A program made the translations under genes and the position numbers. From the NCBI RefSeq assembly GCF_016587355.1, contig NZ_BNJF01000001.1, positions 1,674,001 through 1,738,000 of the forward strand: DNA of 64,000 bases. Reading direction: 5' to 3'. Positions within the stretch are counted from its first letter, which is position 1. Every line of letters starts with the position of its first letter. This DNA comes from Ktedonospora formicarum (GTDB lineage: Bacteria; Chloroflexota; Ktedonobacteria; Ktedonobacterales; Ktedonobacteraceae). The notes beneath the pieces were generated by a model. It saw only the letters and a list, made by a program, of their open reading frames with translations. It made no database searches and was not told the origin of the DNA. Shown here in pieces: positions 8,559 through 17,512 of this stretch.

Positions 8559-10799
8559 TTAGGCATCGTTTCTGACCGCATCTAACGGTCGAACCACTAT
8601 CTTGTTCTCCTCAACATCCAGGTATACCTGTTGCCCACTAGCAATTTCATCAGCCAACAAGGCATCGGCTAGCGCATCATCGACATACGATTGAATGGCA
8701 CGGCGCAATGGACGCGCACCATATTCCTCGTCAAAACCCTCGTTGAGTAAGAAATCGCGAGCAGCGTCACTCACTACCAGCTCGATTCTCTGCTCACTCA
8801 AGCGTGAACGCACCTGATTCAGCAGCAGTTCAACGATAGGATAGAGTTCCTTCTTAGTCAACGAATTAAAGACTACAATCTGGTCAATACGGTTAATGAA
8901 CTCTGGTCGGAAGACTCTCTTCAGGCCCTCTAAGGCCTTGGAGCGCATTGCCTCCTGCTGCTCCTCGCGTAACGCTTCTCCTCGTTTGATAGAGAAGCCA
9001 ATGCTCGCAGCCCGCTTCAAATCAGATCCACCAACATTGCTGGTCATAATCACCACGGTATTCTTGAAATCAACCGTGCGACCCTGCCCATCAGTCAGGC
9101 GACCATCATCCATGATCTGTAACAAGGCGTTGAAGACTTCAGGATGCGCCTTCTCGACCTCATCAAAGAGGATAACGCTATACGGACGGCGGCGAACCTG
9201 CTCTGTCAACTGTCCACCATCATCATGTCCAACATATCCAGGAGGGCTACCAAACAGGCGCGAGACAGTATGGGGCTCCATGTACTCTGACATATCAAAG
9301 CGGATCATATGATCTGCCCCACCAAAGAGTTCGGACGCCAGAGCTTTTGCCAGCTCAGTCTTACCCACACCAGTTGGACCCAGGAAGAGGAAGGAGCCAA
9401 TCGGGCGCTTTGGATCTTTCAGACCCGCTCGCGAGCGACGAATGGCACGTGCCACAGCCGCAATAGCCTCATCCTGTCCGATGACATGCTTGCGCAGATC
9501 TTCTTCCAGATGGCGCAGGTTCTGACGCTCGCTCTCCAGCATCTGGCTCACAGGAACACCCGTCCAGATCTCAACAACCTTCGCAATATGCTCAGGCGTT
9601 ACGATCAGAGAGACATCTTCCTGGGATTTGCCACGTGCGTCATTCAGCTTCTCCAGTGTCAGAAGTTCCTGCTGACGCAGCATTGCAGCCCGCTCATAAT
9701 CCTCGGAGTTCGCGGCGGCTTCTTTACGCGACTGAATATCCGCCAACTCTTTCTCAAGGTCCGCGATCAGCGTTGGGCTCATAATACCCTTTTCGCTCGC
9801 CTCAAGGCGCAGAGCCGAGCCAGCCTCATCCATCACGTCAATAGCTTTATCCGGCAGGAAGCGGTCATTGATGTAACGATCCGATAACTTGACTGCGGCC
9901 TCAATGGCCTCATCCGAGATACCTACACCATGATGCGCTTCATAGTTGGTACGCACCGTCCGCAACATATCAATCGCCTCTTCCACATTTGGCTCTCTCA
10001 CCACAATTGGCTGGAAGCGACGCTCCAGGGCGGCGTCTTTCTCAATATGTTTGCGATACTCATCAAGCGTAGTCGCGCCAATACAGCGCAATTCACCACG
10101 GGCCAGAGCAGGTTTAATCATATCGCCAGCCCCAACCGCGCCCTCAGCAGCACCAGCTCCAACAACTGTATGTAGCTCATCTATGAAGACGATGGTATCG
10201 GGATTATCACGTAGCTCTTCAAGAATAGATTTGATGCGCTGCTCAAACTGGCCTCTGAACATAGCTCCGGCGACCATACCGCCAATGTTCAGCGAGACAA
10301 TGCGCTTATCTTTCAAATTAGGTGGTACATCGCCGGCCTGAATGCGGCGTGCCAAGCCTTCAACAATCGCGGTTTTGCCCACACCCGGCTCACCTATTAA
10401 GACTGGATTGTTCTTCTGCCTACGGCCCAGTACCGTAATCATTCGCCTCAATTCTTTGGCACGCCCCGCGGCAGGGTCTAGTTTTCCTTCTAATGCCTCG
10501 GCGGTAAGATCGCGTCCATACTGGTCCAGGGTTGGAGTTTTACTCTGCTTCCCCTGGCGTTCAGCGGTCGCTGTATTCACGCCACCCGACCCACCAGAAG
10601 ATTTCTGAGAGTTATTCGCGAACCCAAATGGGAAAGGAGCACCAGGAATATCCATGCTCTCAAAACCACCCATCTGACCCATCGCGTTCATTAATTCATC
10701 GACACACGACTGGCAGAGGTAGTGTGACTCACGTTTCCCATCAACCATTTGGTCAACACGAACACGGGCGGGATTTTTTCGGCATCGTTCACATTTCAT
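8559..10799 (-). CDS. clpE: ClpE-like Clp/Hsp100 unfoldase with N-terminal zinc finger
   Basis: 746-aa AAA+ protein with two ATPase modules, the regulatory partner of ClpP-type proteolysis. A C4 zinc finger at the N-terminus (Cys3, Cys6, Cys29, Cys32) replaces the usual Clp N-terminal repeat domain, as in Firmicute ClpE. Next come a Gly/Ser linker, the D1 domain with GEPGVGKT (136-143) and FIDELH, a UVR-type coiled coil at about 365-405, and the D2 domain with [14 protein letters not shown] and [12 protein letters not shown]. The ATG is preceded by AGGAG. Two CIRCE-like operators upstream imply HrcA heat-shock control. ClpC without its N domain is the alternative name. Confidence 0.92.
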   Translation of the reverse strand: MKCERCRKNPARVRVDQMVDGKRESHYLCQSCVDELMNAMGQMGGFESMDIPGAPFPFGFANNSQKSSGGSGGVNTATAERQGKQSKTPTLDQYGRDLTAEALEGKLDPAAGRAKELRRMITVLGRRQKNNPVLIGEPGVGKTAIVEGLARRIQAGDVPPNLKDKRIVSLNIGGMVAGAMFRGQFEQRIKSILEELRDNPDTIVFIDELHTVVGAGAAEGAVGAGDMIKPALARGELRCIGATTLDEYRKHIEKDAALERRFQPIVVREPNVEEAIDMLRTVRTNYEAHHGVGISDEAIEAAVKLSDRYINDRFLPDKAIDVMDEAGSALRLEASEKGIMSPTLIADLEKELADIQSRKEAAANSEDYERAAMLRQQELLTLEKLNDARGKSQEDVSLIVTPEHIAKVVEIWTGVPVSQMLESERQNLRHLEEDLRKHVIGQDEAIAAVARAIRRSRAGLKDPKRPIGSFLFLGPTGVGKTELAKALASELFGGADHMIRFDMSEYMEPHTVSRLFGSPPGYVGHDDGGQLTEQVRRRPYSVILFDEVEKAHPEVFNALLQIMDDGRLTDGQGRTVDFKNTVVIMTSNVGGSDLKRAASIGFSIKRGEALREEQQEAMRSKALEGLKRVFRPEFINRIDQIVVFNSLTKKELYPIVELLLNQVRSRLSEQRIELVVSDAARDFLLNEGFDEEYGARPLRRAIQSYVDDALADALLADEIASGQQVYLDVEENKIVVRPLDAVRNDA

Positions 10800-10855
10800 T
10801 ATTTATTAGCTCCTCATCTTTCTCAAGATAGGGGGTGATTCCCTTCAGCGAATAA

Positions 10856-10882
10856 TTAGCAAATGGGTCGTTGGATTGCTAA
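10856..10882. promoter_or_regulatory. CIRCE-like operator 1 (downstream of the clpE promoter)
   Basis: TTAGCAAAT, 9-nt spacer, GATTGCTAA. This matches the CIRCE layout (TTAGCACTC-N9-GAGTGCTAA) with 14 of 18 arm positions. It spans the expected clpE transcription start on the minus strand, where a bound HrcA dimer would block initiation. Confidence 0.65.
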
Positions 10883-10883
10883 A

Positions 10884-10912
10884 AGTATAGCATACTTCTA
10901 TTGCTCTGTCTA
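10884..10912 (-). promoter_or_regulatory. Vegetative-type clpE promoter
   Basis: On the minus strand, -35 TAGACA (10907-10912), 17-bp spacer and -10 TATACT (10884-10889). The predicted start is near 10876, about 77 nt upstream of the clpE ATG. It is flanked by the two CIRCE-like sites, the upstream one overlapping the -35. Confidence 0.75.
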
Positions 10913-10936
10913 GCACTCGACCAACTTGATTGCTAA
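10910..10936. promoter_or_regulatory. CIRCE-like operator 2 (overlapping the clpE -35)
   Basis: CTAGCACTC, 9-nt spacer, GATTGCTAA: 16 of 18 arm positions match the CIRCE consensus bound by HrcA. It overlaps the -35 element of the clpE promoter, and its centre is 54 bp from that of the first site. Confidence 0.8.
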
Positions 10937-11677
10937 TCACTGTTTATAACGTCAGAATACTGACTATTATTCCCGGGATACGATGTTTTCTTTTACTCGG
11001 AGGACTGGTTCATAATGTAGCAGTGCACTTCAGCACTGGTAATCTCTATAACGCTACTGACTATCCACCTATTCCCGATTCCTCTTCCATAGCATCCCTG
11101 CTTGTATAGCAGCCAATATATTACGGTAAATAGCCCTTGCTTTTTGTACGAATGGAAAACATATAAAGATACTCTCTATAAGGAGGTGCACAACCCCCTG
11201 ATTCTTAAAGAGAGGACATAATCCATATCGACAGACAAGGGCTCTTCTTCAGATCACCTCTTCCAATCACGCTTATGTCCATTTTCGCTACATGCTGGTG
11301 AGAACGCACTACCATTGCCCAAAACAAAATCTATTAGAGGCTATATGGTTGGTTAGCCACCACACGTATCTCTCAGTAGCAAGATTTGCCAATTATAGCT
11401 AGTACTATAGGAAGCATCTTAGGGGCGCTGGTTGGGCTCTTTGGCTATGTGTTTACTGTGGCACTGATCATGGGCAAGCAATTCAATGGGAAAGTATAAA
11501 AATCTGAGAACTCCTCGCGAAATGTGCAGCACCTTTTTCATAGCAACGAGAGGAAACAATCTTCACACGCAAACAACTCACAGGTGAACGAACAACTATG
11601 TTTCCATGACAGAAGATGAAGGAGATATGGTATAGTCAAAAGCAAAAGGAGAATTTGAGCAAGCCAAAGGAGATTGC
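10937..11677. other. Intergenic region upstream of the acyl-CoA dehydrogenase
   Basis: About 740 bp without a convincing full gene. The only coding-like stretch is a TTG-started frame at 11386-11499, listed separately. The end of the region supplies AAAGGAGA, the ribosome-binding site of the next gene. Confidence 0.5.
11386..11499 (+). CDS. Possible 37-aa single-span membrane peptide or gene remnant
   Basis: A short frame from TTG reads as a hydrophobic segment (SILGALVGLFGYVFTVALI) followed by a polar tail MGKQFNGKV. There is no clear ribosome-binding site, and the frame is closed just upstream by a TAG. It could be the 3' relic of a larger membrane protein gene. Very tentative. Confidence 0.2.
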   Translation: MPIIASTIGSILGALVGLFGYVFTVALIMGKQFNGKV

Positions 11678-12910
11678 ATGGATTTTGCTTATTCGCAGAA
11701 AGTCGATGCGCTACGGCAGCGCATAAATGACTTTATGGAGCAATTTATTTACCCACATCAGCAGACCTATCGCGAACAGATCGCCGCCTCAGGCAATCCA
11801 CACCACCATGCCGAGATCGTCGATGAATTAAAAGAACGGGCCAGGCGAGAAGGGTTATGGAACCTCTTCTTACCTGATAGCGAGCACGGCGCGGGACTTA
11901 CAAATTTGGAATATGCCCCACTCGCGGAAATCATGGGACGTGTTCCCTGGGCCTCAGAGATCTTCAATTGCGCGGCTCCCGATACGGGCAATATGGAGAT
12001 CCTCGCCCAATTTGGTACAGAAGAGCAGAAACAGCGCTGGCTCCATCCCTTGCTAAAAGGCGAGATTCGCTCCGCCTTCGCGATGACCGAGCCAGATGTC
12101 GCCAGTTCAGACGCGACGAATATCCAGCTTACCATTACCCGCGAAGGTGATGAATATGTGCTTAAGGGGCGCAAATGGTGGATCTCAGGAGCCGCGCGCG
12201 AACGCTGCAAGATCTTCATCGTCATGGGAAAGACCGATCCCCATAACCCGGTCACTCATCAACAACAGAGCATGATTCTTGTACCTCGCGATACCCCCGG
12301 ACTCACAATTGTCCGCAGTTTACCCGTGATGGGCTATATTGATAATGAAGGCCATTGTGAGCTAAGTTTTGACAATGTTCGCGTTCCTGGTAGCAATTTG
12401 CTTGGTGAAGAGGGCAGCGGCTTTGCCATCGCCCAGGCACGCCTGGGTCCGGGCCGGATTCATCACTGCATGCGTGCTATCGGAATGGCACAATACGCAC
12501 TCGAACTACTCTGTCAGCGCGCAGCGCAACGCGTCACCTTTGGGAAGCCTCTTATTGAGCAGGGTGTGATTCAGGAGTGGATCGCCCAATCGCAGCTTGA
12601 AATAGAGCAGGCACGCCTCCTAACTTTGAAGGCGGCCTGGATAATTGATACGCTTGGCAAAAAGGCGGCCCGCGACGCGATAGCGATGATTAAGATCGTC
12701 GCACCTGAGGTTCAGACGAATGTCGTCAATCGGGCAATACAGGTTTTTGGAGCGGCAGGCTTAAGCGATGACTTCCCTCTGGCTTCCCTCTGGGCACATG
12801 GACGCACATTACATATTGTTGATGGGCCAGATGAGGTGCATAAGCGCGCACTGGCACGCTCTCTCTCGCGGCCTTATATCTCGCCAAAAACATCGTCGAA
12901 GGCACCATAA
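11678..12910 (+). CDS. Acyl-CoA dehydrogenase family protein
   Basis: 410-aa flavoprotein of the acyl-CoA dehydrogenase superfamily, expected to introduce an alpha,beta double bond into an acyl-CoA and pass electrons to ETF. Conserved blocks include [15 protein letters not shown] (FAD/substrate loop) near 135-150, GRKWWISGA near 165, the C-terminal helical domain with [15 protein letters not shown], and the FAD-binding [15 protein letters not shown] near 350. The sequence resembles the ACAD10/11-type group more than short-chain dehydrogenases. AAAGGAGA lies just before the ATG. The histidine phosphatase gene follows 31 bp downstream. Confidence 0.92.
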   Translation: MDFAYSQKVDALRQRINDFMEQFIYPHQQTYREQIAASGNPHHHAEIVDELKERARREGLWNLFLPDSEHGAGLTNLEYAPLAEIMGRVPWASEIFNCAAPDTGNMEILAQFGTEEQKQRWLHPLLKGEIRSAFAMTEPDVASSDATNIQLTITREGDEYVLKGRKWWISGAARERCKIFIVMGKTDPHNPVTHQQQSMILVPRDTPGLTIVRSLPVMGYIDNEGHCELSFDNVRVPGSNLLGEEGSGFAIAQARLGPGRIHHCMRAIGMAQYALELLCQRAAQRVTFGKPLIEQGVIQEWIAQSQLEIEQARLLTLKAAWIIDTLGKKAARDAIAMIKIVAPEVQTNVVNRAIQVFGAAGLSDDFPLASLWAHGRTLHIVDGPDEVHKRALARSLSRPYISPKTSSKAP

Positions 12911-12941
12911 TACTACTCGCCAAAGGATGGTTCTATCTTAT

Positions 12942-13637
12942 ATGGATAGTGGCTTTGCTCAAGACCCATTTCTCATGCAGCGCACACATGCTGCCGAACT
13001 CTATCTCATACGTCATGGAGACGCCATCCCTGATGCTGATGAGATCATCCCCAGCGGGATCTACGATAACCTTCCACTCAGTAAGCTTGGGCGCAGCCAG
13101 GCCCAGGCGCTCGCCAAACGTTTACAGCCTCGCCACTTTGACGCGGCTTATAGTAGCCCTCTGAGGCGCTGTCTTGAAACCAGTATCCCTCTACTGGAGA
13201 TATTAGGGCTGCAAGCCACAGTTATTGAAAACATTAAAGAGGTACGCTTACACGGCCTTGTGCCACCCCCTGCTTCACAGGACGAACAAGACCTTACGTT
13301 ACTGACCCAGGCACTACGCCAGCGCCAAGAGGTCATCGTACGGCGTGCTGGCACATCTGGCTCATGGGATACACTTGAAAACAGTGAGTCTTCCAAGGAG
13401 TTTCGTCAACGTGTCGTAGCGGCTCTCGATGAAATCGCAAGCAATCATCTCGGTGAACGGATACTCGTCTTCGCGCATGGTGGCGTTATCAATGCCTATG
13501 TGGCTGAGGTGTTGGGCATGGCAAAAGACTTCTTCTTTCCCTGTGCCAACACCTCCTTAACTGTCGTTCGTGTTTCAGGAAGCACACGCGTACTTTATAC
13601 CTTAAATGATATAGCTCACCTGAGCACGATAGGATAG
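12942..13637 (+). CDS. Histidine phosphatase superfamily protein (phosphoglycerate-mutase-like)
   Basis: 231-aa phosphatase-like protein. The catalytic RHG motif is in YLIRHGDAIPD near residue 25; a second Arg in SSPLRRCLET and the conserved late His in FAHGGVINAY complete the active site of the branch-1 family. The substrate cannot be told from sequence. I use the ATG at 12942 (MDSGFAQD); an ATG at 12927 is possible, while longer extensions run back into the dehydrogenase gene in another frame. It lies 31 bp after the acyl-CoA dehydrogenase gene and probably shares its mRNA. Confidence 0.83.
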   Translation: MDSGFAQDPFLMQRTHAAELYLIRHGDAIPDADEIIPSGIYDNLPLSKLGRSQAQALAKRLQPRHFDAAYSSPLRRCLETSIPLLEILGLQATVIENIKEVRLHGLVPPPASQDEQDLTLLTQALRQRQEVIVRRAGTSGSWDTLENSESSKEFRQRVVAALDEIASNHLGERILVFAHGGVINAYVAEVLGMAKDFFFPCANTSLTVVRVSGSTRVLYTLNDIAHLSTIG

Positions 13638-13644
13638 CATACAG

Positions 13645-14565
13645 CTACAACAAATAGGCGACGCTCTCATACCTCCGTTCTTGTACGGCTGGTATAAGCG
13701 TCGCCTCCTGTCTGCCTAAAGGGCCCGTCTCAGGCTCTTCGTTTTGCTCGCGAATTAAGCGATGGTGATACACTGCGTGTAAAATATATTCCGCAATACT
13801 CATAGTCGCGTGAGGAATTGGCGCGGCATCAGGGAAATCCTGAACATTTAACAGTACCAGCCTCTCTTCCTGTACCGCGACATCAAGGCAAAAGAAATCC
13901 AACCCACATGCCTCACCTACACTCTGAGCAAGGTACAACATCGTCTCACTCACCGACATCTCATTACTAACCTGTACCCCCCAACGGTTAAAGCGGAAAG
14001 CTCGCACCTCCTGCCCTGCCACGGTCAGACGCACCAGCGATAGCGGTCGCGCAATAGGACCTCGCACTACAAATGAGCCTGTTGCCTCCATCTCCGCTTG
14101 TACCAACATTGCTCTGTTTTCAACCCAAAGGCTATCTCCCTCGCCAGTTTTGTCGATAGGAGTAACTAGAAGCGGCCACCACTCATCAGGTAAAGTGACA
14201 AGATCGTCATAGGTCAGGACACACTGGCGCGAGACAACTGGTACTCCATACGAGGCACATGCGGCAACGATCCCATCATGATCGTGCAACAAACGCAGCG
14301 CGCGCGAGTTATTCATTGTAGGAATATGTAGAGACTCAGCAGCTTGTAAAAGCCTGAGCGCGATTTCCACCTCAGCTCCCTGCGCCTGGGAGATGCGCGC
14401 AAGACATGCGTCCCAATGCTTCAATGGGAACGCCTCAGCTGTGGTAGACAAAGACTCAAGGGACTGCATATTGACAGTATGCCCCCATCGTTCGAGTTGA
14501 TCAGCAAGCGCCAGAGGTAATGGAGTAGCAATGGCGGCTTGTTCTAGAATAAAACAGAAACGCAT
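13645..14565 (-). CDS. ATP-grasp-like protein of unknown specificity
   Basis: 306-aa protein with the arrangement of RimK/glutathione-synthase-like ATP-grasp enzymes: an N-terminal pre-ATP-grasp domain starting MRFCFILEQ, then a central domain with MNNSRALRLLHDHDGIV, a nucleotide-binding strand WPLLVTPIDKTGEGDS, and a metal-binding end DFFCLDVAVQEERLVLLNVQDFPD. The final motif resembles the usual Asp/Glu/Asn ligands, but the canonical GxGK loop is weak. The start at 14565 follows AGGAGAG; the 35 upstream in-frame codons are not needed. It is convergent with the phosphatase gene, with 7 bp between the stops. Confidence 0.6.
   Translation of the reverse strand: MRFCFILEQAAIATPLPLALADQLERWGHTVNMQSLESLSTTAEAFPLKHWDACLARISQAQGAEVEIALRLLQAAESLHIPTMNNSRALRLLHDHDGIVAACASYGVPVVSRQCVLTYDDLVTLPDEWWPLLVTPIDKTGEGDSLWVENRAMLVQAEMEATGSFVVRGPIARPLSLVRLTVAGQEVRAFRFNRWGVQVSNEMSVSETMLYLAQSVGEACGLDFFCLDVAVQEERLVLLNVQDFPDAAPIPHATMSIAEYILHAVYHHRLIREQNEEPETGPLGRQEATLIPAVQERRYESVAYLL
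13657..13705. terminator. Hairpin at the convergent gene end, inside the ATP-grasp 3' coding region
   Basis: GGCGACGCT (13657-13665) pairs with AGCGTCGCC (13697-13705), and an inner ATACC/GGTAT pair extends the stem. There is no T tract. It may slow transcription from the phosphatase side; its position within a CDS makes the role uncertain. Confidence 0.35.
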
Positions 14566-14845
14566 CTCTTCTCTCCTAATAGACAACAAATAGAGTTTGT
14601 GAAAAACACCATATAATTTTTTCTCTATAACAGAGGATAAGTTTGTTCTCTTCGTCTGGAATAGCATCATAATAAAGTACTAGTATGTTTTATACTGTGA
14701 AATAGGCGACAAACACGAGGAAGAAGGCAAAACGTTCTGGAAAGAGGGACATATTCCTTCTCCGGAAACCTGAGCTCTTGGTTTGATACGAGAACCATCG
14801 AGTCCAGATTGATCGGCTGAGGCCCTACCTTTGAACGAGCGAACA

Positions 14846-14854
14846 TGCTATAAT
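14846..14854 (+). promoter_or_regulatory. Extended -10 promoter upstream of prfA
   Basis: TGCTATAAT, an extended -10 with a perfect TATAAT and no good -35. It lies about 300 bp upstream of prfA, giving a long leader that contains a 34-codon frame and a small hairpin. Confidence 0.5.
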
Positions 14855-14863
14855 AACGAAGCT

Positions 14864-14968
14864 ATGAAACTTACTATGTCTCATCCTATCCGCATACAAG
14901 CAAAAGTCTCTTTTGCCCGCAATATCTGCTTCATCGCCAGTGAGCGTTACCTGCTCACTGCCGGGTAG
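14864..14968 (+). CDS. Possible 34-aa leader ORF before prfA
   Basis: An ATG frame begins 10 nt after the extended -10 and ends in TAG. Near its end AGTGAGC (14939-14945) can pair with GCTCACT (14953-14959). With the TSS close to the ATG there is no room for a ribosome-binding site, so translation would be leaderless if real. I do not recognise the peptide. It is listed because the promoter points straight at it. Confidence 0.2.
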   Translation: MKLTMSHPIRIQAKVSFARNICFIASERYLLTAG

Positions 14969-15155
14969 CGAAGCCTCAATGTGCCTTTTCATTCCCCTTT
15001 TGTCAAAATCTTTGAGAGTGTAGACGCTACTTGCAGTCAAAGCCTGCTTTACCATCGTTATAGATCTTCCTCTCCGCTACACGTGAATTGTGGCTACTCA
15101 GAAGCAACCACTCGAGGATGAGGAAACGCAATAGAAAACAAGAGGAATCGACCCT

Positions 15156-16238
15156 ATGGACTTGATGAATAAACTAGCCACGCTCGCTACGCGCTATGAG
15201 GAGCTCAATAACTTAATGGCGCAGCCCGACGTACTCGCAGACATAGCGCTTCTACAACGCTATGGGCGCGAGCAATCAGAATTGGCAGATGTCGTCGCGA
15301 AATATCATGACCTGACCTCTACCGAGAAGCAAATTCAGGAAGCGCAGGAGATGTTCAATAGCGAAGAGGGCGATTTGCGTGACCTGGCCTTCGAGGAATT
15401 AGAGCAGCTAAAAGCGCGTAAAGAACAGCTTCTAGAGGAAGTACAGGTCGCGCTCCTCCCCAAAGATATTATGGATGAGAAGAATGCCGTGGTGACTATC
15501 CAGGGTGGAGCAGGTGGTGACGAGGCCGCGCTCTTCGCCGCTGATCTCTTCCGTATGTATAGCCGCTACGCTGATAATCGCCGCTGGAAAATCGAGATCC
15601 TTGATGAGAATGAGACCGAACAGGGCGGCTTCAAGGATATTACCTTCGTGGTCAAAGGCAAGGGAGCATATAGCCGCATGAAGTATGAGGGCGGCACCCA
15701 CCGCGTTCAGCGCGTACCCACAACAGAGGCCAACGGACGCATCCATACCTCCACAGCCAAGGTCATCGTGTTACCGGAAGCAGACGATGATATTCAGATC
15801 GAGGTGAAAGATACGGACATTCGCGTCGATGTCTATCGCTCGACAGGACATGGAGGCCAGAGCGTCAACACGACCGACTCGGCGGTCCGTATTACCCACC
15901 TGCCTACTGGCCTGGTAGTCACCTGTCAGGATGAGAAGTCTCAGTTGAAGAATAAGTTGAAGGCTATGAACGTGCTCAAGTCACGCCTGTGGGACCTGGA
16001 GGAGGCCAAGCGCCAGGAAGAACTGGGCAAGGCGCGCCGCTCACAGGTGCAGACGGGAGATCGTAGCGAGAAAATTCGTACCTACAATTTCCCCCAGGAT
16101 CGCATAACAGATCATCGCATAGGTCTAACGCGCCATAACCTGCCTGGGGTGCTTGATGGGAACCTGGACGAATTCATCGACAACCTGATCACAGTGGATC
16201 AGGCGGAGAAGCTGCAAGGCATGTTTGCAGAGGCATAA
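15156..16238 (+). CDS. prfA: Peptide chain release factor 1
   Basis: 360 aa, the standard RF1 length. It recognises UAA/UAG and triggers peptidyl-tRNA hydrolysis. The peptidyl-hydrolysis GGQ motif is in GHGGQSVNTTDSAVR near residue 230. The segment before it, HRVQRVPTTEANGRIHTSTAK, corresponds to the RF1 codon-recognition region, although the exact PxT equivalent was not aligned. The C-terminal RIGLTRHNLPGVLDG is RF1-like, and no RF2-type frameshift is present. The neighbour usually found with prfA in many bacteria (prmC/hemK) is not next to it here. Confidence 0.95.
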   Translation: MDLMNKLATLATRYEELNNLMAQPDVLADIALLQRYGREQSELADVVAKYHDLTSTEKQIQEAQEMFNSEEGDLRDLAFEELEQLKARKEQLLEEVQVALLPKDIMDEKNAVVTIQGGAGGDEAALFAADLFRMYSRYADNRRWKIEILDENETEQGGFKDITFVVKGKGAYSRMKYEGGTHRVQRVPTTEANGRIHTSTAKVIVLPEADDDIQIEVKDTDIRVDVYRSTGHGGQSVNTTDSAVRITHLPTGLVVTCQDEKSQLKNKLKAMNVLKSRLWDLEEAKRQEELGKARRSQVQTGDRSEKIRTYNFPQDRITDHRIGLTRHNLPGVLDGNLDEFIDNLITVDQAEKLQGMFAEA

Positions 16239-16282
16239 ATACACATACCGAGGAGCCTGACTCCTCAGCGATAAGACAAAAT

Positions 16283-16320
16283 AAAAGCGTGGCGATCTTT
16301 TCCCTCATCGCCGCGCTTTT
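16283..16320 (+). terminator. Intrinsic terminator after prfA
   Basis: Stem 16283-16296 pairs with 16307-16320 (14 bp with one G-U type mismatch), A-rich before and TTTT after. It lies 45 bp downstream of the prfA stop. Confidence 0.85.
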
Positions 16321-16429
16321 CCTTTTCATCGCATTGCAGACCCATATGTGCTGCCTCTTCCTGGCGCGTCATTGCGACCTACTGAATATGGCGGCAGCGA
16401 TTTTTACTGCTCTATGCCGGTATCCTCCT

Positions 16430-17512
16430 TTAGTCTTGAGCTGTCTTAGGGGCAGAAGCATTTGATGCCACAGGACGACCACCATCCCCATATAAGAAAC
16501 AGTTTGTCCAGTGCCCATTCCCCAGATCAGTACGTCCTGGGAAGCGCTCTTTACAGACAGGCATAGCATGTGGACAGCGCGGATGGAAGCGGCATCCAGT
16601 TGGAGGCTTAATCAGGCTTGGAATTTCTCCACGGGCAGGGAGATCAGTTTTCCCTTTACTCTTAACGCGCGTTGGATCAGGCGCAGCCGAGAGCAAGAGC
16701 TGAGTATAGGGATGCTTGGGGCGCTGGGTTACCTCTTCGCTGGGTCCCCCTTCGACCATCTGGCCCGCGTACATCACCAGTGTCTCCTCGGCAAAGTAGC
16801 GCGCGCTTGCAATATCATGTGTGATATAGAGCAAAGCCAGTTGCTCCTCATCCTTCAGCCGTCGCAGCAAATTCAAGATATCCAGGCGAATGGAGACATC
16901 CAACATCGAAACCGGCTCATCAGCCAAAAGCACCTCCGGCTGCACAGCCAGAGTACGCGCAATAGCAATACGCTGGCGCTGTCCACCACTCAACTGATGA
17001 GGATACTTCTCAATAAACTGCTCGGCAGGCGTCAGGTTCACGCGCCTGAGCAAGGCGAGAATCTGCTCGGTCTCTTCCTGGCGATTGCGCGCGTGCCCAT
17101 AAATGCGTAGGGGACGACTCAGATGATACCGAATGCTATGAACAGGATTGAGCGATGCAAAGGGATCCTGGAACACCAGTTGCACATGACGGCGATAGCT
17201 CGCTAAATCCGCGCCACGCCCAAGTTTCACCGGATCTCCTCGGAAATTTAACGTTCCACTGGTTGGCTCATACAGACGTGCAAGCATACGAGCAATGGTT
17301 GTCTTACCGCTACCACTCTCTCCTACCAGCGCGGTAGCTCTGCCTGGATAGAGAGCGAACGACGCATCCTCAACTGCATGTACAGCCATAGCCGGACTCA
17401 GGATATTTAGTTGACGTAGCGGAAAATCTTTCTTTAAGTGTTCAGCCACCATGATGGGCTGGGGCGCGCCATTGGCCCGCGCGCGTGACTGAGCGGCATT
17501 GGTCACACTCAT
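16430..17512 (-). CDS. Opp/Dpp-type ABC importer ATPase (OppF-like)
   Basis: 360-aa ABC ATPase, last gene of the importer operon. Walker A GESGSGKTT near residue 64, Q-loop FQDPFASLNP, signature LSGGQRQRIAIAR, Walker B VLLADEPVSMLD and the H-loop ITHD are intact. The C-terminal oligopeptide-transporter extension contains a Cys-rich segment (CRFHPRCPHAMPVC) typical of OppD/OppF, where some members bind an iron-sulfur cluster. The start codon overlaps the stop of the preceding ATPase gene (TAATG), indicating translational coupling. Confidence 0.93.
   Translation of the reverse strand: MSVTNAAQSRARANGAPQPIMVAEHLKKDFPLRQLNILSPAMAVHAVEDASFALYPGRATALVGESGSGKTTIARMLARLYEPTSGTLNFRGDPVKLGRGADLASYRRHVQLVFQDPFASLNPVHSIRYHLSRPLRIYGHARNRQEETEQILALLRRVNLTPAEQFIEKYPHQLSGGQRQRIAIARTLAVQPEVLLADEPVSMLDVSIRLDILNLLRRLKDEEQLALLYITHDIASARYFAEETLVMYAGQMVEGGPSEEVTQRPKHPYTQLLLSAAPDPTRVKSKGKTDLPARGEIPSLIKPPTGCRFHPRCPHAMPVCKERFPGRTDLGNGHWTNCFLYGDGGRPVASNASAPKTAQD

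Noticed and set aside
12768..12941. 58-codon N-terminal extension of the histidine phosphatase
   Set aside because: It overlaps the end of the acyl-CoA dehydrogenase in another frame, has no ribosome-binding site and is not needed for the phosphatase fold.
14825..15055. 76-codon minus-strand frame upstream of prfA
   Set aside because: No ribosome-binding site or motif, and it runs against the extended -10 promoter on the plus strand.
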